From a virus, in IMG/VR virus record IMGVR_UViG_3300033064_005166, positions 1 through 30,469 of that record: a stretch of DNA of 30,469 nt; one strand, given 5' to 3'. A model generated the notes under the pieces. It saw only the letters and a list, made by a program, of their open reading frames with translations. It did no database searches and was not told where the DNA came from. Positions within the stretch are counted from its first letter, which is position 1; each line of letters begins with the position of its first letter. This document shows, in pieces, positions 21,069 through 29,687 of this stretch. A program made the position numbers and the translations under genes.

Positions 21069-21350
21069 ATGGGAGCTTTAATTGCAAATTTAGGAAATAT
21101 ATATCACATAGATAGTGAGGGGGTAATCAATAATAATAAACCCTTATTTGTCAAAAGAATTTTAATTTATGAAGTGGATACTGCTGCTGCATCTTTTATT
21201 CTTAGCATTAATGGGTCTACAGCCATACAACATATTGGCGGGCTTCATCCCCACGCAAATCTACAATCAATCGATGTGGGTGGAGTTTGGATGGAACATT
21301 TAAGTGCTAAGACAGTAACTGCTTGTACAGGATGGTTGTTCTTGGGATAA
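21069..21350 (+). CDS. Small beta-rich structural protein
   Basis: 93 aa behind AGGAGGAAG. Ala/Gly/Ile rich (MGALIANLGNIYHIDSEGVI, then TAAASFILSINGSTAIQHIG). Probable virion-associated protein; the sequence looks related in style to the following gene. Function not recognised. Confidence 0.5.
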   Translation: MGALIANLGNIYHIDSEGVINNNKPLFVKRILIYEVDTAAASFILSINGSTAIQHIGGLHPHANLQSIDVGGVWMEHLSAKTVTACTGWLFLG

Positions 21351-21358
21351 GGAGATTT

Positions 21359-21673
21359 ATGGATATTCACGTATTTGAAATCAATAGCCAGGGAGCTGCG
21401 AGTAATACTTTTTCTACAAATACTCTTAATATTCAGGGTGGTATTTGCAATCAGATTTATCTAGCTGCACACGATACATCTGTTACCACTTTTGAATTAC
21501 AACTTATAGATGACCACGACAATATTATATATGACACCGTAAGGCGTGAGAAAACAGCAACGGGTATATTAGATGATGAAGTAAACTTGCCTATGATGGG
21601 AATATACACCGTAAAGGTTTATAATGCGTCTTCTGATGATTTATTTACTGGACGATTATTAATTATGGATTAG
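21359..21673 (+). CDS. Small beta-rich structural protein
   Basis: 104 aa; ATG 21359 behind TAAGGAGATTT, preferred to the track-length start at 21323, which is inside the preceding gene. It has alternating hydrophobic beta segments (TFELQLIDDHDNIIYDTVRR and YTVKVYNASSDDLFTGRLLI). Probably a virion component. Not recognised. Confidence 0.5.
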   Translation: MDIHVFEINSQGAASNTFSTNTLNIQGGICNQIYLAAHDTSVTTFELQLIDDHDNIIYDTVRREKTATGILDDEVNLPMMGIYTVKVYNASSDDLFTGRLLIMD

Positions 21674-21682
21674 GAGGAGTGT

Positions 21683-22204
21683 ATGTTCAAAAAGTATGTA
21701 GCAAAGATTGACAGCATTAAAACAGACCTATTCAGTGCTATTGAGAGCATTAAGGTAGATTTGAACAGTGCTATTGAGAAGTTACTTACCACAAATAACA
21801 AAAGATTAGAAGATTTAGATTTAAAGTATGAAAGATTTGAAATAGAAATTCATAAAAAACTCAACAATTCCCACACAGAATACTCCAATAAATTATTTGA
21901 AATACTCAGTTCATTTTTAAGATGGAACAAGGAAATTTCTTTGGTTTCTTTTCTTGGCGGGAAAGAACCAAATTTAGATAAATTAAAGAGAGAACTACTA
22001 AGACCGATGAATGAATCTAATTGGGCTAAGACCAATGCAGATGAAGCAGAAAGAATAAACAAGGCTTTAGAATCTAACGGAGAAAAAGTTAGAAAAAAAA
22101 GGCAAGATATAAAAGAAAAATTGTTAGCTGAAGAAAGACAAGGTAAAGATACTACTATTACAAAACAACATCTTGATTTTTTAAATTCTATTATAGGTGA
22201 TTAA
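21683..22204 (+). CDS. Coiled-coil protein
   Basis: 173 aa behind AGGAGTGT. Residues 8-60 are an unbroken coiled coil with a nearly repeated heptad pair (SIKTDLFSAIESIKVDLNSA), then a hydrophobic segment (LRWNKEISLVSFLGG) and a basic coiled C-terminus (KVRKKRQDIKEKLLAEERQ). It could be a fibre stalk, chaperone or spacer; the place between structural genes supports a virion role. No motif recognised. Confidence 0.5.
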   Translation: MFKKYVAKIDSIKTDLFSAIESIKVDLNSAIEKLLTTNNKRLEDLDLKYERFEIEIHKKLNNSHTEYSNKLFEILSSFLRWNKEISLVSFLGGKEPNLDKLKRELLRPMNESNWAKTNADEAERINKALESNGEKVRKKRQDIKEKLLAEERQGKDTTITKQHLDFLNSIIGD

Positions 22205-22542
22205 TGAAAAAAATATTGTGTGGATTATTAATATTCTTTTTGGTTGTTGGTAGTGCTATTGGATTAAAGTATTCAATTAAGACCACCAGTGTAACCGTTG
22301 ATACCACCAGAGATAAATTACCAACTGCCCCGTTGGCTGGTAGGGAATATGTGTTGATTACAAATAGTGATGCCACTACTGTCTTATATATAGGGGATTC
22401 AACAGTAACTGCTACTGGTGCGACCATAGGAACACCCCTACAGCCCTACGATACATACTATGGTGAATGGAGTTCAAATGTCGACATCTGGGGTATTACT
22501 GCGGCAGGTTCAATTGTCGCCATAGTTCAAGAAGGTAAATAG
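22204..22542 (+). CDS. Signal-peptide-bearing beta-rich protein
   Basis: 112 aa, TAATG-coupled. The N-terminus MKKILCGLLIFFLVVGSAIG then LKYS is a clear Sec signal with a hydrophobic core; cleavage could follow GSA or AIG. The mature part is beta-like (SVTVDTTRDKLPTAPLAG, LITNSDATTVLYIGDSTV). The protein precedes the fibre gene by one nt. An export signal on a gene inside the virion block is unusual. Confidence 0.6.
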   Translation: MKKILCGLLIFFLVVGSAIGLKYSIKTTSVTVDTTRDKLPTAPLAGREYVLITNSDATTVLYIGDSTVTATGATIGTPLQPYDTYYGEWSSNVDIWGITAAGSIVAIVQEGK

Positions 22543-22543
22543 T

Positions 22544-25531
22544 ATGAAAAAATTTCTCAAATATGCAGTTATATTTCTTGCTACAACCTCTCTATGTTTT
22601 GCACAGGGAGACCAAAAGGTTAAAATTTATCAATCTGTTAGAACTGGTGCTCAATCAGCTACTGGTTGGACAGATGACGGCACAGACGTATATTTAACCA
22701 CTACTTCTGATAGTGTTGGTATTGGAACGACGGCGCCTACTGATAAATTATCTGTTTATAACGGTAGAATAAATATTAGAGAAATGACTTCTTCAGATTA
22801 TGCGGTATTAGAGTTTGGTAATGATTCAAGTTCTTTGGTAGGTGGATTCTTTTTAGCTGGTAGCACTGCAGCGGGATATGGCGGGGCAAGGTCAATGAAT
22901 TTAATTAATTTACAAAGGTATCCTGTTGCTTTGGGTTCTGATAATAGTGTTGATATGGTTATTGTTAGTGGCGGCAACGTCGGCATCGGGACAACGGCGC
23001 CAAATAAAAACTTACAACTCCAATTTAGTAGTAGTGATGCTGCTGTTGAAACTGGTAACGGTCTAGGCGGTGGAGCTGCAGGAAGTGGTTTTTTGATTTA
23101 TAACTCGAATACAACTACAAACTCTTATGCTAATCTTGATTTTAGAAGTAATAATGCAGACGCTAGAATCGCTTATAGATATACAGGAACAACTAATAAA
23201 GGAGATTTTCATTTTATTACAGACAATACAGGTTCGCCTCAGACTAAGATGGTCATATTGGATAGCGGCAACGTCGGCATAGGGACGACCAACCCAACAG
23301 ACCAACTTGAATTATCAGGCGCTACAATGAAAGCCGACTCCAATACGATAGATTTCACAGATGTAACAGACGGATATGTTTTAACCTTTGATACAGGCAC
23401 AGACACTTGGGCTGGTGAAGCAGGTGGTGGTGCTGGTTCTCAAACGCCTTGGACAGCAAATGTAAATGCCGCAGGATACACTTTAACTAACATCGGCAAT
23501 GCCGGAACAGACTTTCTGGCTTCTACCGGCGGCCTAAACTTAGCCGGTAATTTGGCTGTGGATACTAATGTCCTTTATGTAGATACTTCTTCAAATGAGG
23601 TCGGCATCGGGACGGCAACACCTAACAACTTACTTCATGTAACAGGTGGAACAGGTGAGATGGATAGTTTATATATTAGCGGTAGTCAAACAGGGAACGC
23701 GCCTGCAGGCGATTATATGAGACTTTATTATTACGCTGGTGTAGGAGGAAGATTATATTCTTACGGTAGCAGTGCGTATAAGGATATGTATCTCGGTGAT
23801 TGGAATGGCGGCAATCCACCTTTATCATTAAAAGTAGGAGGAAAACTAGGTATTGGTGCTCCTTATGATAACGTTCCTGATGCTCTAACAGTTGTAGGCG
23901 ATGGGTCTTTTACTGGAAGTATAACTGCGGAGACCACGGGAAGCATCGGAACGAGCTTAGACGTTGGAACTGTTTTAAGCATTGGAGTTGCTACAGCCGA
24001 CACAGCTTTACATATTGAAACCGCTGACCCTGTTTTAACTTTAGAAAGCACTTCTGTTTATTCAACTTCTCCTTCGGCGACTATTAACTCACGCTTTAAG
24101 CACAACACCGCTGGAACTATAATTAATTTCGGAAAGATAGTTTTTGCTAAGAATAATAATATTGATGGAAATACAGGCGGATATATGTCGTTCTGGAAGA
24201 AGCCTGCTGGGGCTGCTGCAGCAGAGGCTATGAGGATTGGCCCTGATGGCAACGTCGGCATCGGGACGACGGCACCTGCTACTGAGTTAGAAGTAGTCGG
24301 CACTATAACTGGTGATGTAACGGGTGCTTTGACTGGACAATCTGATACAGTAGCAACTATCACAGGTCTTGCACCAGACACACAAAATACATACGCAAGA
24401 ACACAATATTTAATTCCTTATGCCTCAACTACGACTGCATTTGGTCAGATTGCCATAGGAACAGATGGACAGGTTTTAACCTCAGCGGGAGCAGGTGTAG
24501 CACCAGCGTTTGAAACGGCAGCTGGAGTGACAACTTTACAAGAAGCCTTTGATGGTGGTCAAACTATTACCATAGGAGATGGAGATAATCAGACTTTAGC
24601 TATAACAAATAATGATGTAACTAATGACCCGAACACAATGACTATCACTAATACTGGTGATAAGCACGGGTTATATATTGCACATACAACTACTGCACAA
24701 GCAGTAGGTTATCACGGATTATATGTTCAATCTACCACTGCTAATATAGCCGCTGATGCCGCTTTAATTAAAATACATCAAGATAACGCTTCATCTACTG
24801 AACCAGCCTTAGAGATATATAATGATGGAACTGGGAAAGCATTAGAAATAGTCAATATAGGTGCGGGAATTGGTTTTTTCGTTGAAGCTAATACTAATTT
24901 TAACGAGGGAGCTTGTGCTGCATATATTTATGATGGGAATCAAGAAAAAACAACAGGATTGGGCTTATTGTATGTCCGAGCTAATCACGCTAGCACATCA
25001 ATTCCAACAATTATAATTAATCATAAAGGTTCAGGTGTTCAGATACAAGGAGAGGGTGATGAAAATTTATCTAATGCGGGAGTATGGACAGACAGAACGT
25101 CCACTTTTGCTGATAAAGAAGTTATAGATGAGATAAAAGGATTAGAGTTTATTGATAAATTAAGAGCCTTAAAATTATATTCTTACAGGAAGAAATCTGA
25201 GATTTATGGAAATAAAAGAAGAGATGAGGTAGAAATTACAGAAGAAGAATATGACGAAGAAAATCTAAGCCATAGTAAGAAAGATAAAAAGTTTTATAAA
25301 GAGATAGGTGAAGAAAAATATCCCACAGTAAAGAAACGCCCCGCTGCCAGAATATTCAAAGGGTATATTCTTGATGACCCAACTACACCGCAAGAACTCA
25401 TATCAAGAGACCTTGATGGCAATATGAATGGTGTTAGCGCTGCTGATGGAGTTAACTTTCTTTTGGGTGTATGTAAGGAATTGATTAATAGAATAGATGA
25501 GTTAGAAGCGAGAATTGAGGCATTGGAATGA
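22544..25531 (+). CDS. Large tail-fibre-type protein: signal peptide, GIGT repeats, S74-like C-terminus
   Basis: 995 aa. MKKFLKYAVIFLATTSLCFA is a signal peptide, cleavage after CFA. The body has about seven copies of a (N/E)VGIGTTAP(T/N)...L motif, a pattern of trimeric phage fibres, each followed by a loop domain. The last 150 residues (VIDEIKGLEFIDKLRALKLY, then KGYILDDPTTPQELIS and GVNFLLGVCKELINRIDELE) resemble the intramolecular chaperone (peptidase S74) that folds and then cuts itself off fibre trimers; the usual catalytic Ser and Lys could not be placed with confidence. It likely binds the host receptor. The signal peptide is odd for a fibre; see findings. Confidence 0.7.
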   Translation: MKKFLKYAVIFLATTSLCFAQGDQKVKIYQSVRTGAQSATGWTDDGTDVYLTTTSDSVGIGTTAPTDKLSVYNGRINIREMTSSDYAVLEFGNDSSSLVGGFFLAGSTAAGYGGARSMNLINLQRYPVALGSDNSVDMVIVSGGNVGIGTTAPNKNLQLQFSSSDAAVETGNGLGGGAAGSGFLIYNSNTTTNSYANLDFRSNNADARIAYRYTGTTNKGDFHFITDNTGSPQTKMVILDSGNVGIGTTNPTDQLELSGATMKADSNTIDFTDVTDGYVLTFDTGTDTWAGEAGGGAGSQTPWTANVNAAGYTLTNIGNAGTDFLASTGGLNLAGNLAVDTNVLYVDTSSNEVGIGTATPNNLLHVTGGTGEMDSLYISGSQTGNAPAGDYMRLYYYAGVGGRLYSYGSSAYKDMYLGDWNGGNPPLSLKVGGKLGIGAPYDNVPDALTVVGDGSFTGSITAETTGSIGTSLDVGTVLSIGVATADTALHIETADPVLTLESTSVYSTSPSATINSRFKHNTAGTIINFGKIVFAKNNNIDGNTGGYMSFWKKPAGAAAAEAMRIGPDGNVGIGTTAPATELEVVGTITGDVTGALTGQSDTVATITGLAPDTQNTYARTQYLIPYASTTTAFGQIAIGTDGQVLTSAGAGVAPAFETAAGVTTLQEAFDGGQTITIGDGDNQTLAITNNDVTNDPNTMTITNTGDKHGLYIAHTTTAQAVGYHGLYVQSTTANIAADAALIKIHQDNASSTEPALEIYNDGTGKALEIVNIGAGIGFFVEANTNFNEGACAAYIYDGNQEKTTGLGLLYVRANHASTSIPTIIINHKGSGVQIQGEGDENLSNAGVWTDRTSTFADKEVIDEIKGLEFIDKLRALKLYSYRKKSEIYGNKRRDEVEITEEEYDEENLSHSKKDKKFYKEIGEEKYPTVKKRPAARIFKGYILDDPTTPQELISRDLDGNMNGVSAADGVNFLLGVCKELINRIDELEARIEALE
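22973..24267 (+). repeat. GC-rich GGCAACGTCGGCATCGGGAC-type repeats in the fibre gene
   Basis: The 20-mer is exact at 22973-22992 and 24248-24267, differs by one base at 23267-23286 (ATAGGGAC), and its last 14 nt recur at 23600-23613. These codons (GGC, ATC, GGG, ACG) are GC-rich while the gene elsewhere prefers A/T. Copies code for NVGIGT. Confidence 0.75.
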
Positions 25532-25650
25532 AACTTATATTAGCTATACTCTTATCAATAATTTTAGCGATATTAGTTTATGATTTTGCACAGGGAGCAA
25601 ACGCAGAATTAATTTGGGACGAAGTTTTAAATACTACTGCTGTTATTTAG
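25528..25650 (+). CDS. Small membrane or secreted peptide
   Basis: 40 aa (MKLILAILLSIILAILVYDF...), ATGA-coupled to the fibre stop. Residues 1-18 are one hydrophobic helix; AQGANA then follows, so it is either a signal peptide with cleavage after ANA or a membrane anchor. The remaining 14 residues are acidic (ELIWDEVLNTTAVI). It is the first gene of a membrane cassette that follows the fibre. Confidence 0.55.
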   Translation: MKLILAILLSIILAILVYDFAQGANAELIWDEVLNTTAVI

Positions 25651-25658
25651 GAGGGACT

Positions 25659-25883
25659 ATGAAAGAAGAAATCATTGAGCTTACCGCCAGAGAATTAGAG
25701 GATATAAAGGACGACATCAAATTTCGGACAAAAGTTACCCTTGATTTGAAATGCCTGCAAAAAAAGATGGATGCTGTCAATGGCGTTAAGACTTCCATAA
25801 ATTTTCTAAAGGCTAATGTGGGTATACATTGGTTATTAATACTTACTATTATAAGCGCTCTTTTATATAGGTTCTCAAGATGA
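25659..25883 (+). CDS. XhlA-like small protein (coiled coil plus C-terminal membrane helix)
   Basis: 74 aa; ATG 25659 right after TTAGGAGGGAC, chosen over 25614. The N-terminus is a charged helix (IELTARELEDIKDDIKFRTK) and the C-terminus one transmembrane helix (GIHWLLILTIISALLYRFSR). This layout is that of the haemolysin XhlA family, which acts in phage lysis with holins (family knowledge; match by pattern). ATGA-coupled to the next gene. Confidence 0.55.
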   Translation: MKEEIIELTARELEDIKDDIKFRTKVTLDLKCLQKKMDAVNGVKTSINFLKANVGIHWLLILTIISALLYRFSR

Positions 25884-26077
25884 AGAAGATAAACGGATTC
25901 AAGACAAGTTGGAAAAAGATTGATAAGGTTCTACACGATATGAAAAATGCTTTGACAATCATAAATTTAGCAGAACACAATTTTAATGCTTCTATGGACA
26001 AAGCAAAGAAGAAAATAGGAAATGGAATAGAGGGAATATTTGATTCTATAAATAAGATGAGGAATGGCAAATCCTGA
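25880..26077 (+). CDS. Small basic helical protein
   Basis: 65 aa, ATGA overlap with the preceding gene. Sequence MKKINGFKTSWKKIDKVLHD, then amphipathic helices (ALTIINLAEHNFNASMDKAK) and a Gly/Lys tail. It overlaps the next start by 14 nt. Not recognised; part of the membrane cassette. Confidence 0.5.
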   Translation: MKKINGFKTSWKKIDKVLHDMKNALTIINLAEHNFNASMDKAKKKIGNGIEGIFDSINKMRNGKS

Positions 26078-26525
26078 ATTAAACTTAGTATTTATTCCTG
26101 CCCTGGCTTGGCTTTTATTTTCTCTTGGTGGGTCTAAAATTTCGGAAGAAATACCAGGTTGGAAAGGTTGGAGAAGATTTATTCTACCTGCTGTATTTTT
26201 GGTTGCTTGTTTTATTAATGGAATTATTTGGTGGAAATCTATCTTGGCGATATTACCCTGTTGGGCTTATTGTATGGGATATGGGGAAAGAGCCTCTTAT
26301 CTTAAGAAATTCTTTATTGGTTGCCTATATGGATTAATAGGAGTAGCAATAGGAATATCTTGGTGGAATTTAGCTACAATAGTGGGTTTTATCACCTTGT
26401 TTAAGTTATCAAACACAAAGTTGGTCGCACATATTTTCGTCTGGAAAATAATTGAGGGTATGTATGGTTTGTTTTGTGGTATTCAATTAGGATACCTTTT
26501 AGCGGGAAATGGGACAATCTGGTAA
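26064..26525 (+). CDS. Multi-span membrane protein
   Basis: 153 aa with four to five hydrophobic helices (LVFIPALAWLLFSLGG, FILPAVFLVACFINGI, SILAILPCWAYCMGY, FFIGCLYGLIGVAIGI, then GFITLFKL and LFCGIQLGYLLAG). It starts inside the preceding gene. Trp and Gly rich. Holins can have this form, but a membrane channel of other purpose is possible. No family recognised. Confidence 0.55.
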   Translation: MANPELNLVFIPALAWLLFSLGGSKISEEIPGWKGWRRFILPAVFLVACFINGIIWWKSILAILPCWAYCMGYGERASYLKKFFIGCLYGLIGVAIGISWWNLATIVGFITLFKLSNTKLVAHIFVWKIIEGMYGLFCGIQLGYLLAGNGTIW

Positions 26526-26534
26526 GGAGGCGTT

Positions 26535-26762
26535 ATGGTTTTTTTCAAAAACATTTGGAACTTAATACCAGCGTTTTTGGGGTTAGTTCAATCTTCACTG
26601 CCCGTAATTAAAGAAATCGCTGTAGCAGTAGTAAGGCTCATTGGTATACTGCCTTTTCTATGGAGTGTGCCAGAACCAATAATAGAAAGAATAAACGAGA
26701 TATATGATACCGTTTATGAGTGGGTGGAAAAGATTAAAAACTTTATTTTATTGGTGAGTTAA
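26535..26762 (+). CDS. Small membrane-associated protein
   Basis: 75 aa behind TAAGGAGGCGTT. It has a hydrophobic or amphipathic first half (NIWNLIPAFLGLVQSSLPVI, then VVRLIGILPFLWSVPEP) and a charged second half (NEIYDTVYEWVEKIKNFI). Could be a holin-like or antiholin-like partner of the preceding protein (inference). Overlaps the next start by one nt. Confidence 0.5.
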   Translation: MVFFKNIWNLIPAFLGLVQSSLPVIKEIAVAVVRLIGILPFLWSVPEPIIERINEIYDTVYEWVEKIKNFILLVS

Positions 26763-27040
26763 TGGAACACATAACCGAAATAGGACAAGTTGTTAAACAA
26801 CTTTTTGTCTTTTTGGGGCTTATGATAGACCCCACCAAGAGAAAAGAAGCATATTCACTTTATCTTACAAAGCGACAGCGTAAGGCTGTAGATTATGCCG
26901 AAAGGTATATTTTAGAAGCTGGTGATTTGGTTGAGTGGATGTCTGATTATATGAAATTAGACAAAGCTGAAACAAAAGAGTTTAAAAATAACAGAAAATA
27001 TTTAGATAGGTTAAAAAAGAGTTTTTTCAAATACAACTGA
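26762..27040 (+). CDS. Small hypothetical protein
   Basis: 92 aa, TAATG-coupled. First helix hydrophobic (VVKQLFVFLGLMIDPTKR), then basic and acidic helices (AYSLYLTKRQRKAVDYAERY, EAGDLVEWMSDYMKLDKAE). Last gene of the membrane cassette, ahead of the adaptor gene. Not recognised. Confidence 0.5.
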   Translation: MEHITEIGQVVKQLFVFLGLMIDPTKRKEAYSLYLTKRQRKAVDYAERYILEAGDLVEWMSDYMKLDKAETKEFKNNRKYLDRLKKSFFKYN

Positions 27041-27070
27041 TAAGTTGTAAAGGCTCTTAAAATACAACTT
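27032..27070 (+). repeat. Two alternative hairpins ahead of the adaptor gene
   Basis: Hairpin 1: TACAACT (27032-27038), loop GATA, AGTTGTA (27043-27049), perfect 7 bp. Hairpin 2: AAGTTGTA (27042-27049), 13-nt loop, TACAACTT (27063-27070), perfect 8 bp. They share the middle arm and so exclude each other. Hairpin 1 overlaps the stop region of the previous gene; the ribosome site of the next gene lies just after hairpin 2. No T-run follows. Confidence 0.6.
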
Positions 27071-27079
27071 TAGAGGTGT

Positions 27080-28186
27080 ATGGTGATAAAAAATATTCCC
27101 CTTGTAGAAATGGCGGAAAGGATAAAAAATCTTGCCCGTGAAAAAGCAAGCAGTGAGAATATAATCCGAGGTATAATTAATGATGTCTATACCAAAGATA
27201 TATCCAGAGAATATGATTGGTCTTTCTTAAAATCAAGTTCTGCTATTTCCTGTATCGCTGAATATAATACGGGATATGTTACTGTAAATACCCAAGGGAC
27301 TGTTTGCACTTTTCAAAGTGGAGCTGCCATAACCTCTGCAATGACTGGAAGAAAGATTAAGTTTGACGGTAATTCCAATATATATGATTTTACTCAAACA
27401 GGTGTTTTAACTGGGGCTATCAACCCCCCGTTAAGCGGTGAAGCCAATGTGGGAAGTGGGGGGTATGTAATATTCCAAGATACTTTTTCCCTTGCTTCGG
27501 ACTTTGATAGGTTTCCTGTTAATGGGGGTCTATTATTTTATTCTGCTGGACAACCCACTCCTATACCAGAAAAAATGGATGATGATTGGTATGCCGAATA
27601 TATAGCTTCTCCAACTTCTGAACCTGGAATGTGCAGGATTGTTGAGCCAGATACAGCAGGAAATATCGCAGTGCAGATAAATCCACCACCTCAAGACCCC
27701 ACAGTTATAGCTTATGAATATATCAAACAGGTAAACCCAATGAGTTTTGAGACTGGGGGAACTGTAGTTACTATTTCTAATTCTACGATTATCACAGGGA
27801 CAGGAACATTCTTTGCCCGTATGACCACAGGAGATTACTTTAGGGTTGATAATTTTGGAATAGGACAGGATTCAGATTGGTATAGAATAAGTGTAATATC
27901 AAGCGATTCAGATTTAACCCTTTCTACTAATTTTAGGGCTACTACAGCAGGTGGGGCTTTTACTGACTATGCTATTTCTTCTGCACCACAGATGCCCTAT
28001 AGGATACAGGACGCTATTATAGCAGGTGCTATGAGGCATATACTTATGGACCAAAATGATAAGAATTTTCTTTTTTATCACGCACAATTTGCAAAGGTTT
28101 TAAGTGACAATAAAATACTTTATAAATCAAGAAATGCTAAAGATGACATAGAATTGATAGCTGAAAATTCAGAATATAGGAGATAG
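27080..28186 (+). CDS. Probable head-tail adaptor or tail-completion protein
   Basis: 368 aa, ATG 27080 behind TTTAGAGGTGT. The N-terminus (IIRGIINDVYTKDISREYDW then SFLKSSS) matches the pattern of phage adaptor proteins that carry INDxYxxxxxxYDWxFL. It continues with beta-sheet rich segments (TGRKIKFDGNSNIYDFT, GTGTFFARMTTGDYFRVD) and ends with a helix (AGAMRHILMDQNDKNFLFYH). Paired with the following propeller-like protein as in podovirus tails. Function is from pattern and position. Confidence 0.55.
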   Translation: MVIKNIPLVEMAERIKNLAREKASSENIIRGIINDVYTKDISREYDWSFLKSSSAISCIAEYNTGYVTVNTQGTVCTFQSGAAITSAMTGRKIKFDGNSNIYDFTQTGVLTGAINPPLSGEANVGSGGYVIFQDTFSLASDFDRFPVNGGLLFYSAGQPTPIPEKMDDDWYAEYIASPTSEPGMCRIVEPDTAGNIAVQINPPPQDPTVIAYEYIKQVNPMSFETGGTVVTISNSTIITGTGTFFARMTTGDYFRVDNFGIGQDSDWYRISVISSDSDLTLSTNFRATTAGGAFTDYAISSAPQMPYRIQDAIIAGAMRHILMDQNDKNFLFYHAQFAKVLSDNKILYKSRNAKDDIELIAENSEYRR

Positions 28187-28188
28187 TA

Positions 28189-29685
28189 ATGCTCCAAAAT
28201 GTAAAAGATATCATTTCACAGAAACAAACCAGGGGTTTAAATACCGCCAGGGATATATTTAGTTTAACGCCAGGCGAGTCTCCAGATTGCTTAAATACGG
28301 TTTTTGACTTTGATAGTTTTGCGGCAAAGCGATTAGGAACTACCACAATGAACGAGGTTAAGCTATGCACTTCTGCAACCGCTTCTGGTTATGGAATGTT
28401 TGATTTTGGTATAGGTTCTATTCCACAAGAGAGACGCTTACTTTGTGCTACTAATACGGGGATTTTGTATTCTACGGATGTTGGCAGGACTTGGACTGTT
28501 TGTGAAACTGGTAGGACTGCGGCTTTAAATAGTTTTGCGTTTGTAAAGAATTTTGTTATTAATTGTAATGATAGTTATGAAAATCCCCTCTTTTGGACAG
28601 GAAGCGTGGCATCTCATTTTTCAGCCCTGGCTATTAATAGTGCGCCTATATGCAAGTATGTAGATACCCACCAGGGTTATATGTTTCTTTTAAACGAACA
28701 GAACAACAAAAGAGATGTATATTATGAAGATGAATCAGAGATGTTTTCTTCTGAAGAGTGGAGCCATTTTAGACTTCCCACAGCAAGAAATGATGAGATA
28801 TGCACAAGTTTTCATTTAAGGACTAAATTTTATGTATCTACTAAATACAAATTGTTTGACCTTGCGTTTGTGGGGGGTAACCCAGACTGGGCGTATGAAG
28901 AAGTAAAGAACTGGGGTTTTGTTCCCAGAACAGTGAAAAAAATCCAAATTCCAGACACAGGAACAGAAACCGTTATCGGATTGGATTGGACTAAACGAAT
29001 CAGGGTATTTAGTGGAGATGAAGATGAGGTAATTTCCAGCAAAATAGAAAAGAATAATGGTATGACATCTTTCTATTTGGACAATATCAACGAAGAACAG
29101 ATGTTAAAATGCTGGGCTGAGAACGATGAAAAAGCACAAAAATATAGACTTTTTGTTCCTTATGATGATAGTGGAGAGTGTGATTACTGTATAGTATTTG
29201 ATTATAGGAGTTTTGCTTTTTATCCAGAGGACGGAAGAAACTTTAAGTGTGGAATTATTGCTCAGGACACAGCACACGGATTGCATATGTTGGCTTGCAC
29301 AACAGACGGGTTAATTCATCACCTTGATTCAGGCAATAGAGACCACAAGACGGCGATAGATGACCATTTCATATCTAGTTTTCTCTTCAATGAAACTCCC
29401 TCAAGGATTAATAAGAACCAAAAAATAGACCTATATTTTTCTGTTACAAGTTCAGGGACTATAAATTTTGAAGAGAGAAATGATTTTAATAGTATATGGT
29501 CTCTTAACAAGTCGTTTGAATTGGTATCTGGTATAAGCGCTGTGCAGACTTCTCAGACTATTGATGTTAGAAATATGAGTAATGTATATCAATTTAAAAT
29601 CTCATCCAGTGCTAATTCAGCAGATGCCTGGGAGTTAAATAGGTTTGATTACCTTTTGGACGGTAAAGGATACGGGAGAGCATAA
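28189..29685 (+). CDS. Probable tail nozzle or tail-hub protein (beta-propeller-like)
   Basis: 498 aa. The pattern of repeated blades is visible by eye: GYGMFDFGIGSIPQERRLLC, ATNTGILYSTDVGRTWTVCE, YKLFDLAFVGGNPDWAYEE, TVIGLDWTKRIRVFSGDED and CTTDGLIHHLDSGNRDHK. Many podovirus tail nozzles are propeller-like proteins of about 500-900 aa. It follows the adaptor and precedes an FN3 protein, so it likely sits at the tail tip. The match to a named family was not made. Confidence 0.5.
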   Translation: MLQNVKDIISQKQTRGLNTARDIFSLTPGESPDCLNTVFDFDSFAAKRLGTTTMNEVKLCTSATASGYGMFDFGIGSIPQERRLLCATNTGILYSTDVGRTWTVCETGRTAALNSFAFVKNFVINCNDSYENPLFWTGSVASHFSALAINSAPICKYVDTHQGYMFLLNEQNNKRDVYYEDESEMFSSEEWSHFRLPTARNDEICTSFHLRTKFYVSTKYKLFDLAFVGGNPDWAYEEVKNWGFVPRTVKKIQIPDTGTETVIGLDWTKRIRVFSGDEDEVISSKIEKNNGMTSFYLDNINEEQMLKCWAENDEKAQKYRLFVPYDDSGECDYCIVFDYRSFAFYPEDGRNFKCGIIAQDTAHGLHMLACTTDGLIHHLDSGNRDHKTAIDDHFISSFLFNETPSRINKNQKIDLYFSVTSSGTINFEERNDFNSIWSLNKSFELVSGISAVQTSQTIDVRNMSNVYQFKISSSANSADAWELNRFDYLLDGKGYGRA

Positions 29686-29687
29686 AT

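Noticed and set aside
23863-24381. Reverse-strand ORFs in the fibre gene
   Set aside because: Low-complexity mirror frames of the repeat-rich fibre.
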